Source: Geodermatophilus amargosae (GTDB lineage: Bacteria; Actinomycetota; Actinomycetes; Mycobacteriales; Geodermatophilaceae). From it: 64,000 nucleotides of DNA. Made by a program: the position numbers and the translations under genes. The notes below the pieces were generated by a model. The model was not told the origin of the DNA and ran no database searches. It was given only the letters and a program-made list of their open reading frames with translations. The stretch lies in contig NZ_FPBA01000026.1 in the NCBI RefSeq assembly GCF_900116515.1, positions 1 to 64,000 of the forward strand. The letters run 5' to 3'. Shown here one piece after another: positions 42,374 through 50,800 of this stretch (positions within the stretch are counted from its first letter, which is position 1; each line of letters starts with the position of its first letter).

Positions 42374-42709
42374 ATGACCGAGCACGACCAGCTGCCGCTG
42401 CCCGACTACGACCACCTGCCGGTGGATGGACTGATCTCGCGCATCCGCACGCTGGACGCCACCGGCCTGCAGACGCTGCTCGACTACGAGAAGGCCCACG
42501 CAAACCGCCTCAAGGTCGTCATGGCCATGGGGAACCGGCTGAAGTCGCTGCACGAGGGCGCCCAGCCCTCCGGCGGCGACCCGGCCGCCGCGGCCGCCGA
42601 CGACCCGGCGCCCGCCTCGTCCGGCTCGAAGGTCTCCGAGGCGACGACCGGCCCGGCGATCAACCCGCCGTCGCAGGGCGACCCCACCAACCCGGCCCAG
42701 CCGCGCTAG
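42374..42709 (+). CDS. Small conserved actinobacterial protein (DUF8129-like)
   Basis: A 111-residue protein: LPLPDYDHLPVDGLISRIRT, LDATGLQTLLDYEKAHANRL followed by a low-complexity Ala/Pro/Asp tail (from residue 65). The DYDHLPV...RIRxLDxxxLxxLLxYExxHxNR pattern is common to short actinobacterial proteins whose N-terminus I believe is now called DUF8129; function is unknown and the name is from memory. Expression is probably stress-linked, from the promoter at 42339-42364. A strong hairpin follows. Confidence 0.7.
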   Translation: MTEHDQLPLPDYDHLPVDGLISRIRTLDATGLQTLLDYEKAHANRLKVVMAMGNRLKSLHEGAQPSGGDPAAAAADDPAPASSGSKVSEATTGPAINPPSQGDPTNPAQPR

Positions 42710-42724
42710 GCCTCCCCCACACGA

Positions 42725-42759
42725 CGACGGCCGCGCACCCGGTGGGTGCGCGGCCGTCG
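42725..42759. terminator. Perfect 16-bp hairpin between convergent genes
   Basis: Arms 42725-42740 and 42744-42759 are fully complementary with a GGT loop. It lies between the DUF8129-like gene and the end of tadC, and can terminate both transcripts. Confidence 0.8.
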
Positions 42760-42765
42760 CGTTCC

Positions 42766-43665
42766 TCAGCCGAAGGCCTCGACGATGTCCATGACAGCCG
42801 GGCCGAGCAGCACGATGAACAGGACCGGCAGGATGCACAGCATCAACGGGAAGATGACCTTGACCGGGATCTGCATGGCCTTCTCCTCGGCGCGCTGCCG
42901 GCGTTTGAGCCGCATCTCGGCCGCCTGGGTGCGCAGCACGTCGGCGATCGAGACGCCGTAGACGTCGGCCTGGACGACGGCCCGGATGAACCGCCGCAGG
43001 TCCTCCACTCCGGCGCGTTCGGCCAGCGCGAGGTAGGCCTCGCGGCGAGGTTGGCCGACGCCGATGTCCTGCAGGGTGCGCACCAGTTCCTCGGCCAGCG
43101 GACCCCGCCCGTTCTTCCCGGCCCGGGCCATGGCGGCCTCGAAACCGAGGCCGGCCTCCACGGCGATGGTCATCTGGTCGAGGGTGTCGGCCAACTCCAG
43201 CCCGATGGCCTGCTGGCGTTCCTGGCCCCGGCTGTAGAGCAGCAGTTCCGGGACGGAGTACGCGACGACCGTGGTGCCGACGGCCACGAGCACGGTGAGC
43301 GCCCCCGGCCGGCCGCTGACGACCAGCAGCCCGAGGGCCGCCGCGATCGCGGCCAGCACCAGCTTGGCGGCGACCAGCCGGGAGACGGGCCAGGCGGCGG
43401 GCCGCCCGGCTGCGCCGGCCATCCGGTCGAGCCGGACCACGGTGCCCGCCGGTGTCAGCGCGGAGACCAGGCGCCCGAGCAGCCCCGGACGTGCCCGGAC
43501 GGCGGCCCGCGGGTCGGCGCCGGACATGTCGAGCCCACGGGTGAGGTTGGCCCGGGACCGCGCGGCGGCGTCCTGCGGGCGCGCGAACAGCGCCCAGCCC
43601 AGCAGGGGGACGCCGGCGGCCACCGCCAGCGTGGCGGCGAGGATGGTGGCGGGGACGGTGCTCAT
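42766..43665 (-). CDS. tadC: Tad pilus assembly protein TadC (type II secretion F domain)
   Basis: A 299-residue membrane protein: a helix at the N-terminus, two central helices, a cytoplasmic T2SF domain (LADTLDQMTIAVEAGLGFEA, AMARAGKNGRGPLAEELVRT, FIRAVVQADVYGVSIADVLR) and a final pair of helices (VIFPLMLCILPVLFIVLLGP). TadC and TadB form the inner-membrane platform of the Flp pilus. The ATG overlaps the tadB stop as TGATG. It is the last gene of the Tad operon. Confidence 0.93.
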   Translation of the reverse strand: MSTVPATILAATLAVAAGVPLLGWALFARPQDAAARSRANLTRGLDMSGADPRAAVRARPGLLGRLVSALTPAGTVVRLDRMAGAAGRPAAWPVSRLVAAKLVLAAIAAALGLLVVSGRPGALTVLVAVGTTVVAYSVPELLLYSRGQERQQAIGLELADTLDQMTIAVEAGLGFEAAMARAGKNGRGPLAEELVRTLQDIGVGQPRREAYLALAERAGVEDLRRFIRAVVQADVYGVSIADVLRTQAAEMRLKRRQRAEEKAMQIPVKVIFPLMLCILPVLFIVLLGPAVMDIVEAFG

Positions 43666-44606
43666 CAGAACCGGATCGCCACGGTCTTCTTGAGCCACAG
43701 CGCGCCGACGACCAGTAGGACCACCGACACGAGGATCATGATCCAGCCGGGCAGGGACTCGGTGAACGCGGAGAGGTAGACCGGGTTGGTGGCCGTCAGG
43801 AAGGCGACGATGCCGACCGGCAGGGTCATGAGCACCCAGGCCGACAGCCGGCCCTCGGCCGACAGTGCCTTCACCTGACGGCGGATGGCGTTGCGCTCCC
43901 GGATCGTGGTGCCGACGGTGTCGAGCACCTCGGCCAGGTTGCCGCCGACCTCCCGGTGGATGGCGATGGCCTGGGCGGTCCAGCGGAAGTCGTCGCTGTC
44001 CACCCGCACGGCCACCTCGTCGAGCGCGGCGCCGAGGTCCCGGCCCACCCTGGTCTCGTTGACGATCCGCGCGAACTCCTCCCCGATCGGGGCCGGCGCC
44101 TGGTCGGCCACCGCGTCCACCGCGCGCAGCAGGCTGTGCCCGGCACGCAGGCTGCTGGCCATCAGCTGCAGCGCGTCGTCGAGCTGGTCGGCGAACCGGG
44201 CCTGCCGCCGGCCGGTCCGGAGCCGGACCGCCACCCGCGCGCCCAGCGGGGCGAGCAGCGCGAGGAGCAGCCCCGCGAGCACACCGCCGAGCAGCCAGCC
44301 GACCGCACCGAGCACCAGCGTGGCCAGACCGGTGAGCAGCACGACCTCGGGCAGCCCCATCGCGATGCCGGCCCTCTCCAGGGCGGCCGCGCCGGCCCCG
44401 GCTCCGCCCCGCCTGGCCAGCACCTGCTCGACGCCGCCCTGCGCCTGCGTGGTCACCTTGGACAGCAGCGTCGGCGGCGGCGCCGTCGTGGGGTCCAGGC
44501 GGGCCAGCGGCACCCGGCGCGGACCGGCCGGCACGGCGCCGAGGACCAGGAGGGCCAGGCCGCCGGCCACGAGCACCAGCCCGAGGAACAGGAGCGCCGG
44601 GGACAT
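43665..44606 (-). CDS. tadB: Tad pilus assembly protein TadB (type II secretion F domain)
   Basis: A 313-residue membrane protein with the same T2SF layout as TadC: ADQLDDALQLMASSLRAGHS, LLRAVDAVADQAPAPIGEEF, WTAQAIAIHREVGGNLAEVL, then terminal helices. Together with TadC it forms the platform that the CpaF ATPase drives. Both ends overlap the neighbours by TGATG, so the operon is tightly coupled. Confidence 0.93.
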   Translation of the reverse strand: MSPALLFLGLVLVAGGLALLVLGAVPAGPRRVPLARLDPTTAPPPTLLSKVTTQAQGGVEQVLARRGGAGAGAAALERAGIAMGLPEVVLLTGLATLVLGAVGWLLGGVLAGLLLALLAPLGARVAVRLRTGRRQARFADQLDDALQLMASSLRAGHSLLRAVDAVADQAPAPIGEEFARIVNETRVGRDLGAALDEVAVRVDSDDFRWTAQAIAIHREVGGNLAEVLDTVGTTIRERNAIRRQVKALSAEGRLSAWVLMTLPVGIVAFLTATNPVYLSAFTESLPGWIMILVSVVLLVVGALWLKKTVAIRF

Positions 44607-46051
44607 CAGGCCCGCCTCCGCACCTGCGCCGGCTGGGGCATCCCGAACACCGACGGGGAGACCCGGATGCCGAGATCCTCGAAGCGGTCGGTGAACCGCG
44701 GCCGCACGCCGGTCGGGACCGGCTTGCCGAGGAAGCGGCCGGAGGGGTCGACGCCGGCCGAGTAGTCGAACAAGAACGCGTCCTGCAGGGTCACCGTCTC
44801 CCCTTCCATGCCCTGCACCTCGGTCACGTGGGTGACCCGCCGGGTGCCGTCGCGCAGGCGGGTCAGCTGGACGACGACGTCCACGGCCGAGGCGATCTGC
44901 TCACGGATGGCGCGCAGCGGCAGGTCCATGCCGGCCATGAGCACCAGCGTCTCCAGCCGGGCGATGGCATCGCGCGGGGAGTTGGCGTGCACCGTCGACA
45001 GCGAGCCGTCGTGGCCGGTGTTCATCGCCTGCAGCATGTCCAGCGACTCGCCACCGCGGCACTCCCCGACCACGATCCGGTCGGGGCGCATCCGCAGGCT
45101 GTTGCGGACCAGGTCGCGGATGGTGACCGCGCCCTTGCCCTCGATGTTCGGCGGGCGGGACTCCAGCCGGACGACGTGCTCCTGCTGCAGCTGCAGTTCC
45201 ACGGCGTCCTCGATGGTGACGATCCGCTCGCCCTCCGGGATGAAGGACGACAGCACGTTGAGCAGCGTCGTCTTCCCCGTACCGGTACCACCGGAGACGA
45301 TGATGTTGAGCCGGGCCTCGACGCAGGCGTGCAGCAGCTCGGCCATCTCCGGGCTGAGCGTGCCGAACCCGATGAGGTCCTCGACCCCGAACGGGTCCTT
45401 GGCGAACTTCCGGATCGTCAGCGTCGAGCCGGAGAAGGCGAGTGGCGGGATGATCGCGTTGACGCGGGAGCCGTCGGCCAGCCGCGCGTCGACCATCGGC
45501 GAGGACTCGTCGATCCGGCGTCCCACCTTGGAGACGATCCGGTCGATCACCCGGCGCAGGTGCTCGTCGGAGGTGAACCGGGCGACGCTGCGCACCAGCT
45601 TGCCGCCCTGCTCCACGTAGACCATGTCGGGGCCGTTGCACATGATCTCGGTGACCGTAGGGTCGTCCAACAGCTTCTGCAGCGGGCCGAAGCCCAGCAC
45701 GTCGTCGGCCAGCTCCGCCGTCAGCCGGGCCCGCTCGTCGGGCGAGAGCGGCACCTTCTCCTCGTCGACGACGACGTCGAGCTCGCCGAGGACGATGCCG
45801 CGCAGCTGCTCCTCCGACAGCGACGGGTCGTTCATCCGCGACCCCATGCGCTCGAACAGCGCCTTGGCGACGCGGTCCTTCAGCCGTGTGAGGGCGTCGG
45901 TCGGGGGTGCCGCGGCGGCCGGAGGGACGGACCGGGGCACGAGGACCACCGGCGGCGCCGACTCCGGCACCGGCTTCCGCAGCGCGACGGGCGGGGGCGC
46001 CGGCTCGGCGGGCCGCCCCTTGGCCGCGGCGAGGCGGGAGGCGAGGTTCAC
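44606..46051 (-). CDS. cpaF: CpaF/TadA pilus assembly ATPase
   Basis: A 481-residue ATPase. Residues 1-55 are a Pro-rich linker, then an N-terminal domain (GPLQKLLDDPTVTEIMCNGP, DMVYVEQGGKLVRSVARFTS). The core has Walker A SGGTGTGKTTLLN near residue 255, Asp box IVTIEDAVELQLQQEHVVRL, Walker B RIVVGECRGGESLDMLQAMN, and the His box TVHANSPRDAI. It is complete, unlike the cpaF remnant at the left edge of the window. The GTG start overlaps the cpaE stop (GTGA). Confidence 0.96.
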   Translation of the reverse strand: MNLASRLAAAKGRPAEPAPPPVALRKPVPESAPPVVLVPRSVPPAAAAPPTDALTRLKDRVAKALFERMGSRMNDPSLSEEQLRGIVLGELDVVVDEEKVPLSPDERARLTAELADDVLGFGPLQKLLDDPTVTEIMCNGPDMVYVEQGGKLVRSVARFTSDEHLRRVIDRIVSKVGRRIDESSPMVDARLADGSRVNAIIPPLAFSGSTLTIRKFAKDPFGVEDLIGFGTLSPEMAELLHACVEARLNIIVSGGTGTGKTTLLNVLSSFIPEGERIVTIEDAVELQLQQEHVVRLESRPPNIEGKGAVTIRDLVRNSLRMRPDRIVVGECRGGESLDMLQAMNTGHDGSLSTVHANSPRDAIARLETLVLMAGMDLPLRAIREQIASAVDVVVQLTRLRDGTRRVTHVTEVQGMEGETVTLQDAFLFDYSAGVDPSGRFLGKPVPTGVRPRFTDRFEDLGIRVSPSVFGMPQPAQVRRRA

Positions 46052-47241
46052 GACGCCGCCGCCCGGTGCTTGGCGCGGTAGCGGCCGGGCTTGACCAGCG
46101 GGGTGGCCGCGAACCGGGCGACCAGCCGGCGCAGCTCCCTGGCCGCCGGGTCCTTGCCGTTGCTGGCCAGGATCGGCACGCCCTGGTTGGTCGACGCCGG
46201 GACCGCCGGCGACCGCGGGATGACGACGTCCACCCCCGCGCCGATCGCGCACTCGACGTCGCGCCGGGACAACCCGTTCTTCTGGTCGGCCATGTTCATC
46301 ACCATGTGCCGGCCGGCCGGGATCATGCCGAGCTCGCCGAGCACCTGCACCTCCTTGCGCAGGCCACGGACGCCGGGGACGTCCATGCTGCTGAGCAGGA
46401 CCACGTCGGTGGCGCTGTCGATGGCGGCCAGCGTCTGCTCCGAGAGCCCGGGCGCGGTGTCCACGACGACGTAGCGGAACTCGCGCGACAGGGCGCTCAG
46501 CAGGCGGGTGACGTCCTCGGCGGTCACGGTGTCCCCGGCGGCCGGCGACTCCGAGCCGCAGACGGCGAACAGGCCGCTGAGGTGCCGGGTGAGGAAGGTC
46601 TTGAGGACCATCGTGTCCTGGTTGGCCGGGCCGTGGACGGCGTCGGGCAGCGTGTACTCCGGCACCAGGCCGAGCGCGGAGGCCACGTCGCCGAACTGCA
46701 CGTCGAGGTCGACCAGCACGGTCCCCTGCGGGGACGCGGTGGCCAGGCCGACGGCGAGGTTGGTCGCCACCGTCGTCTTGCCGACGCCACCCTTGGGCGA
46801 GGCCAGCGTGATGACCCGGCCGGTGAACCGGGCGGTCTCCTCCAGGGGGCGCAGGACCCGGCGCCGGTCGGCGGCGGCCGCGCCGGCGCGCTCGACGGCC
46901 GCGGCGACGTCGGCCGGCTCGGCGCCCGGTGGCAGCAGGTCGCGGATGCCGGCCCGCATCGCCGCCTGCCACAGCTCCGGCGTCGGCTCGGCGAGCAGGA
47001 CGACGCTGATCCCGGGGCACTGCACGTCCAGCCGCCCGGCCAGGGTGAGCACCTCGTGCACGGGCGCCAGCGGGCCGACGAGCAGGACGTCGGGCAGCTC
47101 GCCGTCGATGAGCAGCTCGAACAGCCGGGCCGGATCGGCGGGCAACCGTCCGGGCGGCAGGACCTGGACGTCGCCGTCCACGGCGGCCACGACCGCCGCG
47201 CGGAGGTCGTCGCCGGCGCCGGCGAGGACGACGCGGCTCAT
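46048..47241 (-). CDS. cpaE: CpaE/TadZ pilus-localisation ATPase
   Basis: A 397-residue protein: a receiver-like N-terminal domain (LPDVLLVGPLAPVHEVLTLA) without an obvious phospho-Asp context, followed by a MinD/ParA-like ATPase. Deviant Walker A is SPKGGVGKTTVATNLAVGLA (near residue 147), Walker A' VDLDVQFGDVASAL and Walker B YVVVDTAPGLSEQTL. TadZ proteins position the pilus machine at the pole. The ATG start is four bases into the cpaB stop (ATGA). Confidence 0.94.
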   Translation of the reverse strand: MSRVVLAGAGDDLRAAVVAAVDGDVQVLPPGRLPADPARLFELLIDGELPDVLLVGPLAPVHEVLTLAGRLDVQCPGISVVLLAEPTPELWQAAMRAGIRDLLPPGAEPADVAAAVERAGAAAADRRRVLRPLEETARFTGRVITLASPKGGVGKTTVATNLAVGLATASPQGTVLVDLDVQFGDVASALGLVPEYTLPDAVHGPANQDTMVLKTFLTRHLSGLFAVCGSESPAAGDTVTAEDVTRLLSALSREFRYVVVDTAPGLSEQTLAAIDSATDVVLLSSMDVPGVRGLRKEVQVLGELGMIPAGRHMVMNMADQKNGLSRRDVECAIGAGVDVVIPRSPAVPASTNQGVPILASNGKDPAARELRRLVARFAATPLVKPGRYRAKHRAAAS

Positions 47242-48050
47242 TCCGCCGACTCCGCGGCCACGGTGCCCAGGGCGGCGAGCAGGTCGCCGTAGACGTTGCC
47301 CTGGGTGACAACCCGGGTGCCGGAGGTGTCGGTGCCCTCGCGCTCGAGCGCCAGCCAGACGGTCGCGTGCTCCATGCCGAAGACCACCCGCTCGGCGTCG
47401 CGGGCCGGCAGGGCCATCGTGACCATCACGTTCCCCGTCGGGGCGACGCTGGTGGCCGAGGCGGTCTCCACGTCACCACCCTCGGCGCCCGCGGGCGCCG
47501 GAGCGCCCTGGACCTGGGTGACGAGGACGCCGTGCAGGGTGGCGTGCGTGGTGCCGATCTGCTCGTCCTCGGGGTCGGCGTCGATGTTGCCCTGCAGGTC
47601 CATCGAGACGTAGACGCCGACCTCGTCCCCGGCGGCCAGCCGGCCCCCGACCGCACGCTGCGGCTCGAGCACCACGCTCACCTCCGAGAGCCCCTCGGGC
47701 ACCGGCACGGTGCCGGGCGCCTGCAGGTCGGTGGGCGCAGCGAACCGCCCGGCCAGCAGCTGCTCGCCGGGCTCGAGGTCCACGGTGGCGACCTGGCCGG
47801 CGAGCTGCTCGAGGTCGGTGACCCGTCCCTCGACCGCCGCCTTGGCGGGCATCACCTCGGTACGGACCAGGCCGGCGAGCTCCTCGGCGGGGGTGCCCTC
47901 GGGGACCGGCTGGTCGACCACGAGCACCTCGACCGTGCGCACCCCGGCGAGGGCCCGGGCGTCGGCGCCACGCACGTAGGCCAGCAGCACCACGGTGCCG
48001 GCGGCCACGAGCACCAGCGCCGCGACGGCGGCGAGCAGTCGGCGTCTCAC
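47238..48050 (-). CDS. cpaB: Flp pilus assembly protein CpaB/RcpC
   Basis: A 270-residue protein with an N-terminal signal anchor (LLAAVAALVLVAAGTVVLLA), a SAF domain (VEVLVVDQPVPEGTPAEELA, VATVDLEPGEQLLAGRF) and the RcpC/CpaB C-terminal domain with VSVVLEPQRAVGGRLAAGDE. In Gram-negatives it sits with the outer-membrane secretin; in actinobacteria, which lack one, its role is unclear. The GTG start is 10 bp after the tadG-like gene. Confidence 0.9.
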   Translation of the reverse strand: MRRRLLAAVAALVLVAAGTVVLLAYVRGADARALAGVRTVEVLVVDQPVPEGTPAEELAGLVRTEVMPAKAAVEGRVTDLEQLAGQVATVDLEPGEQLLAGRFAAPTDLQAPGTVPVPEGLSEVSVVLEPQRAVGGRLAAGDEVGVYVSMDLQGNIDADPEDEQIGTTHATLHGVLVTQVQGAPAPAGAEGGDVETASATSVAPTGNVMVTMALPARDAERVVFGMEHATVWLALEREGTDTSGTRVVTQGNVYGDLLAALGTVAAESAE

Positions 48051-48060
48051 GTGAGGGCCC

Positions 48061-49047
48061 CTATCGGATCAGTCGGAGGATGGACGCGCCCAGGTCGGGG
48101 GCGTCGGTGCTGGTGTCGAAGGCGCCAGAGGCGTCGACGAAGCGGGTGAAGTAGCCGCGGATGCAGCGGTCCTCGCCCCTGCAGGGCTCGCCGGAGTCGT
48201 ACTGCCCGCCGAAGTGGTAGCCGGTGATCGTGAAGGCGGCGTAGCCGTAGACCTCGTACCAGGCCCCGCTGCCGGTGCCGCCGGCCTCGTCGAAGATCGG
48301 CAGCAGCACGGTCCGGCCGACCAGTGCCGCGATGTCGCCGACCGAGCAGCCCTGCGAGGGGTTGTTGCCCGGCTCGGAGTCGTAGCGGTGGCCCACGCGC
48401 GTGGTCGCCCTGCAGGTGTTGCCGCCGTCGGACTCCAGCCAGCCGAAGCCGCCGGGCACGAACAGGTGCGAGGGCCCGGTGCAGCCGGTGTCGGACTTCT
48501 TGGGCAGCACGATGGTGCGTTGCGTCGTGGTCGACGGCATGCCGCCGCCGGTCTGGGCCTGCCACTCGCACCAGGAGAAGATCAGCGGCAGCATCGCCGT
48601 CCCGCCGCTGGGCGCACCCCAGGTGACGGTCGCCGTCGCAGACACCGAGCTCGAGTCGTGACCGATGACGGGAGCGAACCAGTGCTCGCGGGGGGCGCTA
48701 CCGGTGACCGTCACGCGGGTGGGGGCGCTCTGGAGCACCGGTGGCGCCGCGGTGGCCGCCCCGGCGCCGGCGTCGGCGTCGCTGTTGGCGTCGACCAGTT
48801 CCTGGGCGGTGGCCTGCATGTCGCCGCAGGCGCCGCGGGCGCAGTCGCGGGCCACGGCGAGAGCGGCGGCGTCGGCGGCGACCTGCAGCCGCGCCCGGTC
48901 GGCGTAGAGGGCGCCGACGTCGACGGCGATCGCCGTGAACCCGAGCAGCGGAACGAGCAGGACGGAGAGGATGACGGCCGCCGCACCCCGCTCGCCGGCC
49001 AACCGACGCCGGACGCGGGCGCGCAGCGCGGGGATCAGCCGTTGCAC
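48061..49047 (-). CDS. TadG-like pilus protein
   Basis: A 328-residue protein. After a short basic N-terminus (RARVRRRLAGERG) it has a Flp/TadE-like hydrophobic segment AAAVILSVLLVPLLGFTAIA, VDVGALYADRARLQVAADAA, the TadG N-terminal signature. The extracytoplasmic part contains six to eight Cys (WCEWQAQ, DTGCTG, NTCRAT, QGCSVG, EPCRGEDRCIRG), likely disulfides. The GTG at 49047 lies inside the 3' end of tadE; the two genes overlap by 13 bp. Probably a minor pilin or pilus-associated surface protein. Confidence 0.85.
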   Translation of the reverse strand: MQRLIPALRARVRRRLAGERGAAAVILSVLLVPLLGFTAIAVDVGALYADRARLQVAADAAALAVARDCARGACGDMQATAQELVDANSDADAGAGAATAAPPVLQSAPTRVTVTGSAPREHWFAPVIGHDSSSVSATATVTWGAPSGGTAMLPLIFSWCEWQAQTGGGMPSTTTQRTIVLPKKSDTGCTGPSHLFVPGGFGWLESDGGNTCRATTRVGHRYDSEPGNNPSQGCSVGDIAALVGRTVLLPIFDEAGGTGSGAWYEVYGYAAFTITGYHFGGQYDSGEPCRGEDRCIRGYFTRFVDASGAFDTSTDAPDLGASILRLIR

Positions 49048-49430
49048 CGCATGACCCCCGTCCCGGTGAGGTCGACGTCGGCCCCGAAGAAGCCGGTCAG
49101 GACGGGCATCGGGTAGCTGATGGTCACCCGCACGTTGGCCGTGGTCGTCGTGGTGGCCGGGCACGCGGCGGGCGAGATGGCGATCTGGGCGTCGGTGATC
49201 GCCGGATCGAGGGTCGGGGCGGCGTCGCGGACGGCGGCCCGGGCGGCGGCCGGATCGCTCTGCAACGCCATCACCCGAGCGCCCTCCCGGGCCGCCGCGG
49301 ACAGCGTCCCCTGCACCTGGAAGGCGTGTCCGAACTCGATGATGCCGAGGACCAGGACGATCAGCAGGGGCACGATCAGCGCGAACTCGACGACGCTGGC
49401 GCCGCGCTCGCGCCTCAGCCGCTCCCTCAT
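49035..49430 (-). CDS. tadE: TadE-like pseudopilin
   Basis: A 131-residue protein with the TadE signature RERGASVVEFALIVPLLIVL, VLGIIEFGHAFQVQGTLSAA. The G/ASVVEFAL site is the prepilin-peptidase cleavage site with the Glu at +5. The C-terminus carries two Cys (SPAACPATT, MRCNG). It is a minor pilin of the Tad system. The gene follows the flp gene after a strong hairpin and overlaps the tadG-like gene. Confidence 0.92.
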   Translation of the reverse strand: MRERLRRERGASVVEFALIVPLLIVLVLGIIEFGHAFQVQGTLSAAAREGARVMALQSDPAAARAAVRDAAPTLDPAITDAQIAISPAACPATTTTTANVRVTISYPMPVLTGFFGADVDLTGTGVMRCNG

Positions 49431-49458
49431 CTCACCCTCCCTCTCCTCGACGTGCCGG

Positions 49459-49494
49459 CCGGGCGTCGTGGCGACTCGTCGCCACGACGCCCGG
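49459..49494 (-). terminator. Perfect 16-bp hairpin after flp
   Basis: Arms 49459-49474 and 49479-49494 are fully complementary around CTCG. It lies between flp and tadE. As the downstream genes have no obvious promoter of their own, it probably attenuates rather than stops transcription, giving more pilin than assembly proteins. Confidence 0.75.
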
Positions 49495-49511
49495 AGTCCG
49501 ATGCGTGTGGA

Positions 49512-49727
49512 TCAGCTCTGCGCGTTGGCGCCCTCGAGCCCGGTCACCACCTTGTCGAAGAGGTCGCGCAGCTCCGGGCCGAGCAGGAGCAGGGTCGCGA
49601 TGATCGCGACGGCGATCAGACCGACCAGGAGGCCGTACTCGACGGCGGTGGCGCCCTTCTCCTCCCGCTCCACGCGGTCCTTGGCGAGGGAGACGAGGGT
49701 GACGAGGGTGGCGAGCGGGTTCAGCAC
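49512..49727 (-). CDS. flp: Flp-type major pilin
   Basis: A 71-residue prepilin: KDRVEREEKGATAVEYGLLV, then GLIAVAIIATLLLLGPELRD. The GATAVEYG motif is the Flp cleavage site (after Gly, with Glu at +5 and the following Tyr). Mature pilin is about 46 residues. The GTG start has GGAGAGA upstream; an extended frame is low complexity. It heads the Tad operon and is followed by the hairpin at 49459-49494. Confidence 0.93.
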   Translation of the reverse strand: MLNPLATLVTLVSLAKDRVEREEKGATAVEYGLLVGLIAVAIIATLLLLGPELRDLFDKVVTGLEGANAQS

Positions 49728-49796
49728 GGTTCTCTCCAGTGGGGGCGGGCCGCCCGGTCCGGGTCGGTCGACCCGGCCTGTCACGGCGCTGCCATT

Positions 49797-49825
49797 CCCG
49801 TCGGACAGGAGATGCGGGGACTTGA
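49797..49825 (-). promoter_or_regulatory. Possible FliA/WhiG-type (sigma28) promoter of flp
   Basis: On the minus strand TCAAGTCC is followed after 12 bp by TCCGACGG, resembling sigma28 promoters (TAAAGTTT-N11-GCCGATAA; TCAAG-type -35 in actinobacteria). It ends about 70 bp upstream of the flp start. The -10 match is partial and the spacing is one base long, so this is tentative. Confidence 0.35.
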
Positions 49826-49910
49826 GCGACCTTCACCCCATGTGCGGAGGGGGTTCATCCCACCGAGTGCGTTCCGCACGTCGACGGTGACGGTCAGTAT
49901 CCGACCGCGC

Positions 49911-50636
49911 TCAGATGACCAGCGGAGCCAGGACGACCAGTCCGGTGCCCAGCAGCAGCGCCGGGCCGAAGGGCAGTTCCGTGCGCAGCCCCACGCGGCG
50001 GGTCGCCATGAGCGCCAGCGCCAGCAGCGCCTGGACGACGAAGCCGGCGGACAACCCGAGGAGGACGTGCGGCCAGCCCAGCCAGCCGAGGTTCAGCCCG
50101 AGGACGGCGCCGAGCTTCACGTCCCCCATCCCGATGCCGGCCGGGGAGACGAGCGCCATGCCGAGGAGGACGGCGAACACCGCCGCGGCCGCGAGCCCTG
50201 CACGGATCAGGGCCGGCCACTCCCCCGTGACCGCAGCGGCGCCGGAGAACAGGACGGCGCCGGCGACCAGGGTGGGCAGCACGACCCGGTTGGGCAGCAG
50301 GTGGTGGTCCCGGTCGATGACGGCCAGCAGGACCCCGGCCACGACGAGCAGGAGGTAGGCGGGCAGCTCGGCGGAGGCCCCGAAGCGCAACGCGGTGAGC
50401 GCGCACAGGGCGGCGGTGAGGAGGACCGGGACCGGCCGCGTCGCGCGCCGCTCCCCTGCGCGGTGGTCCTGGGTCGGCGGCGCCGGTGCGACCACGGAGA
50501 ACCGGGCGTCACGATGCCTCGTCCCCGATCGCCGTACAGTCGGCCACGGGTAACTCGCGGCAGCGCGGTCGACTGCCGACCCTGCGGCCAGGCCGAGGAG
50601 TACGGCGACCCCGGTGGCGGCAGCGGCGGCGGACAC
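49911..50636 (-). CDS. Prepilin peptidase (A24 family, TadV-like)
   Basis: A 241-residue membrane aspartic protease. The two catalytic Asp lie in VLLAVIDRDHHLLPNRVV (near residue 115) and AGIGMGDVKLGAVLGLNLG (near residue 170), each next to a hydrophobic helix as in TadV/GspO. A short N-terminal region with an extra helix and a cytoplasmic Arg-rich loop precedes. It should cleave Flp, TadE and TadG-like prepilins encoded downstream on the same strand. The GTG start at 50636 is inferred from the first helix. Confidence 0.88.
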   Translation of the reverse strand: MSAAAAATGVAVLLGLAAGSAVDRAAASYPWPTVRRSGTRHRDARFSVVAPAPPTQDHRAGERRATRPVPVLLTAALCALTALRFGASAELPAYLLLVVAGVLLAVIDRDHHLLPNRVVLPTLVAGAVLFSGAAAVTGEWPALIRAGLAAAAVFAVLLGMALVSPAGIGMGDVKLGAVLGLNLGWLGWPHVLLGLSAGFVVQALLALALMATRRVGLRTELPFGPALLLGTGLVVLAPLVI

Positions 50637-50800
50637 GCGGTCACGATGACACGGCCCGGCCGGCGCGCCCGTGAACGAAACCCCACCCTCCGGGTGAGAT
50701 CCCGGGGCACCGCCCGCCCCCGGAGGCCGGGTCCCCAGGACGGCGGTGCCAGGATCACGGCGGGCGAGTGGCCGGCGCCCGGAGACCACGGGGAGGACGG

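Noticed and set aside
49850..49880. A tRNA-like T-loop (GGTTCATCCC)
   Set aside because: No acceptor, D or anticodon stems could be built around it; it lies in the flp upstream region.
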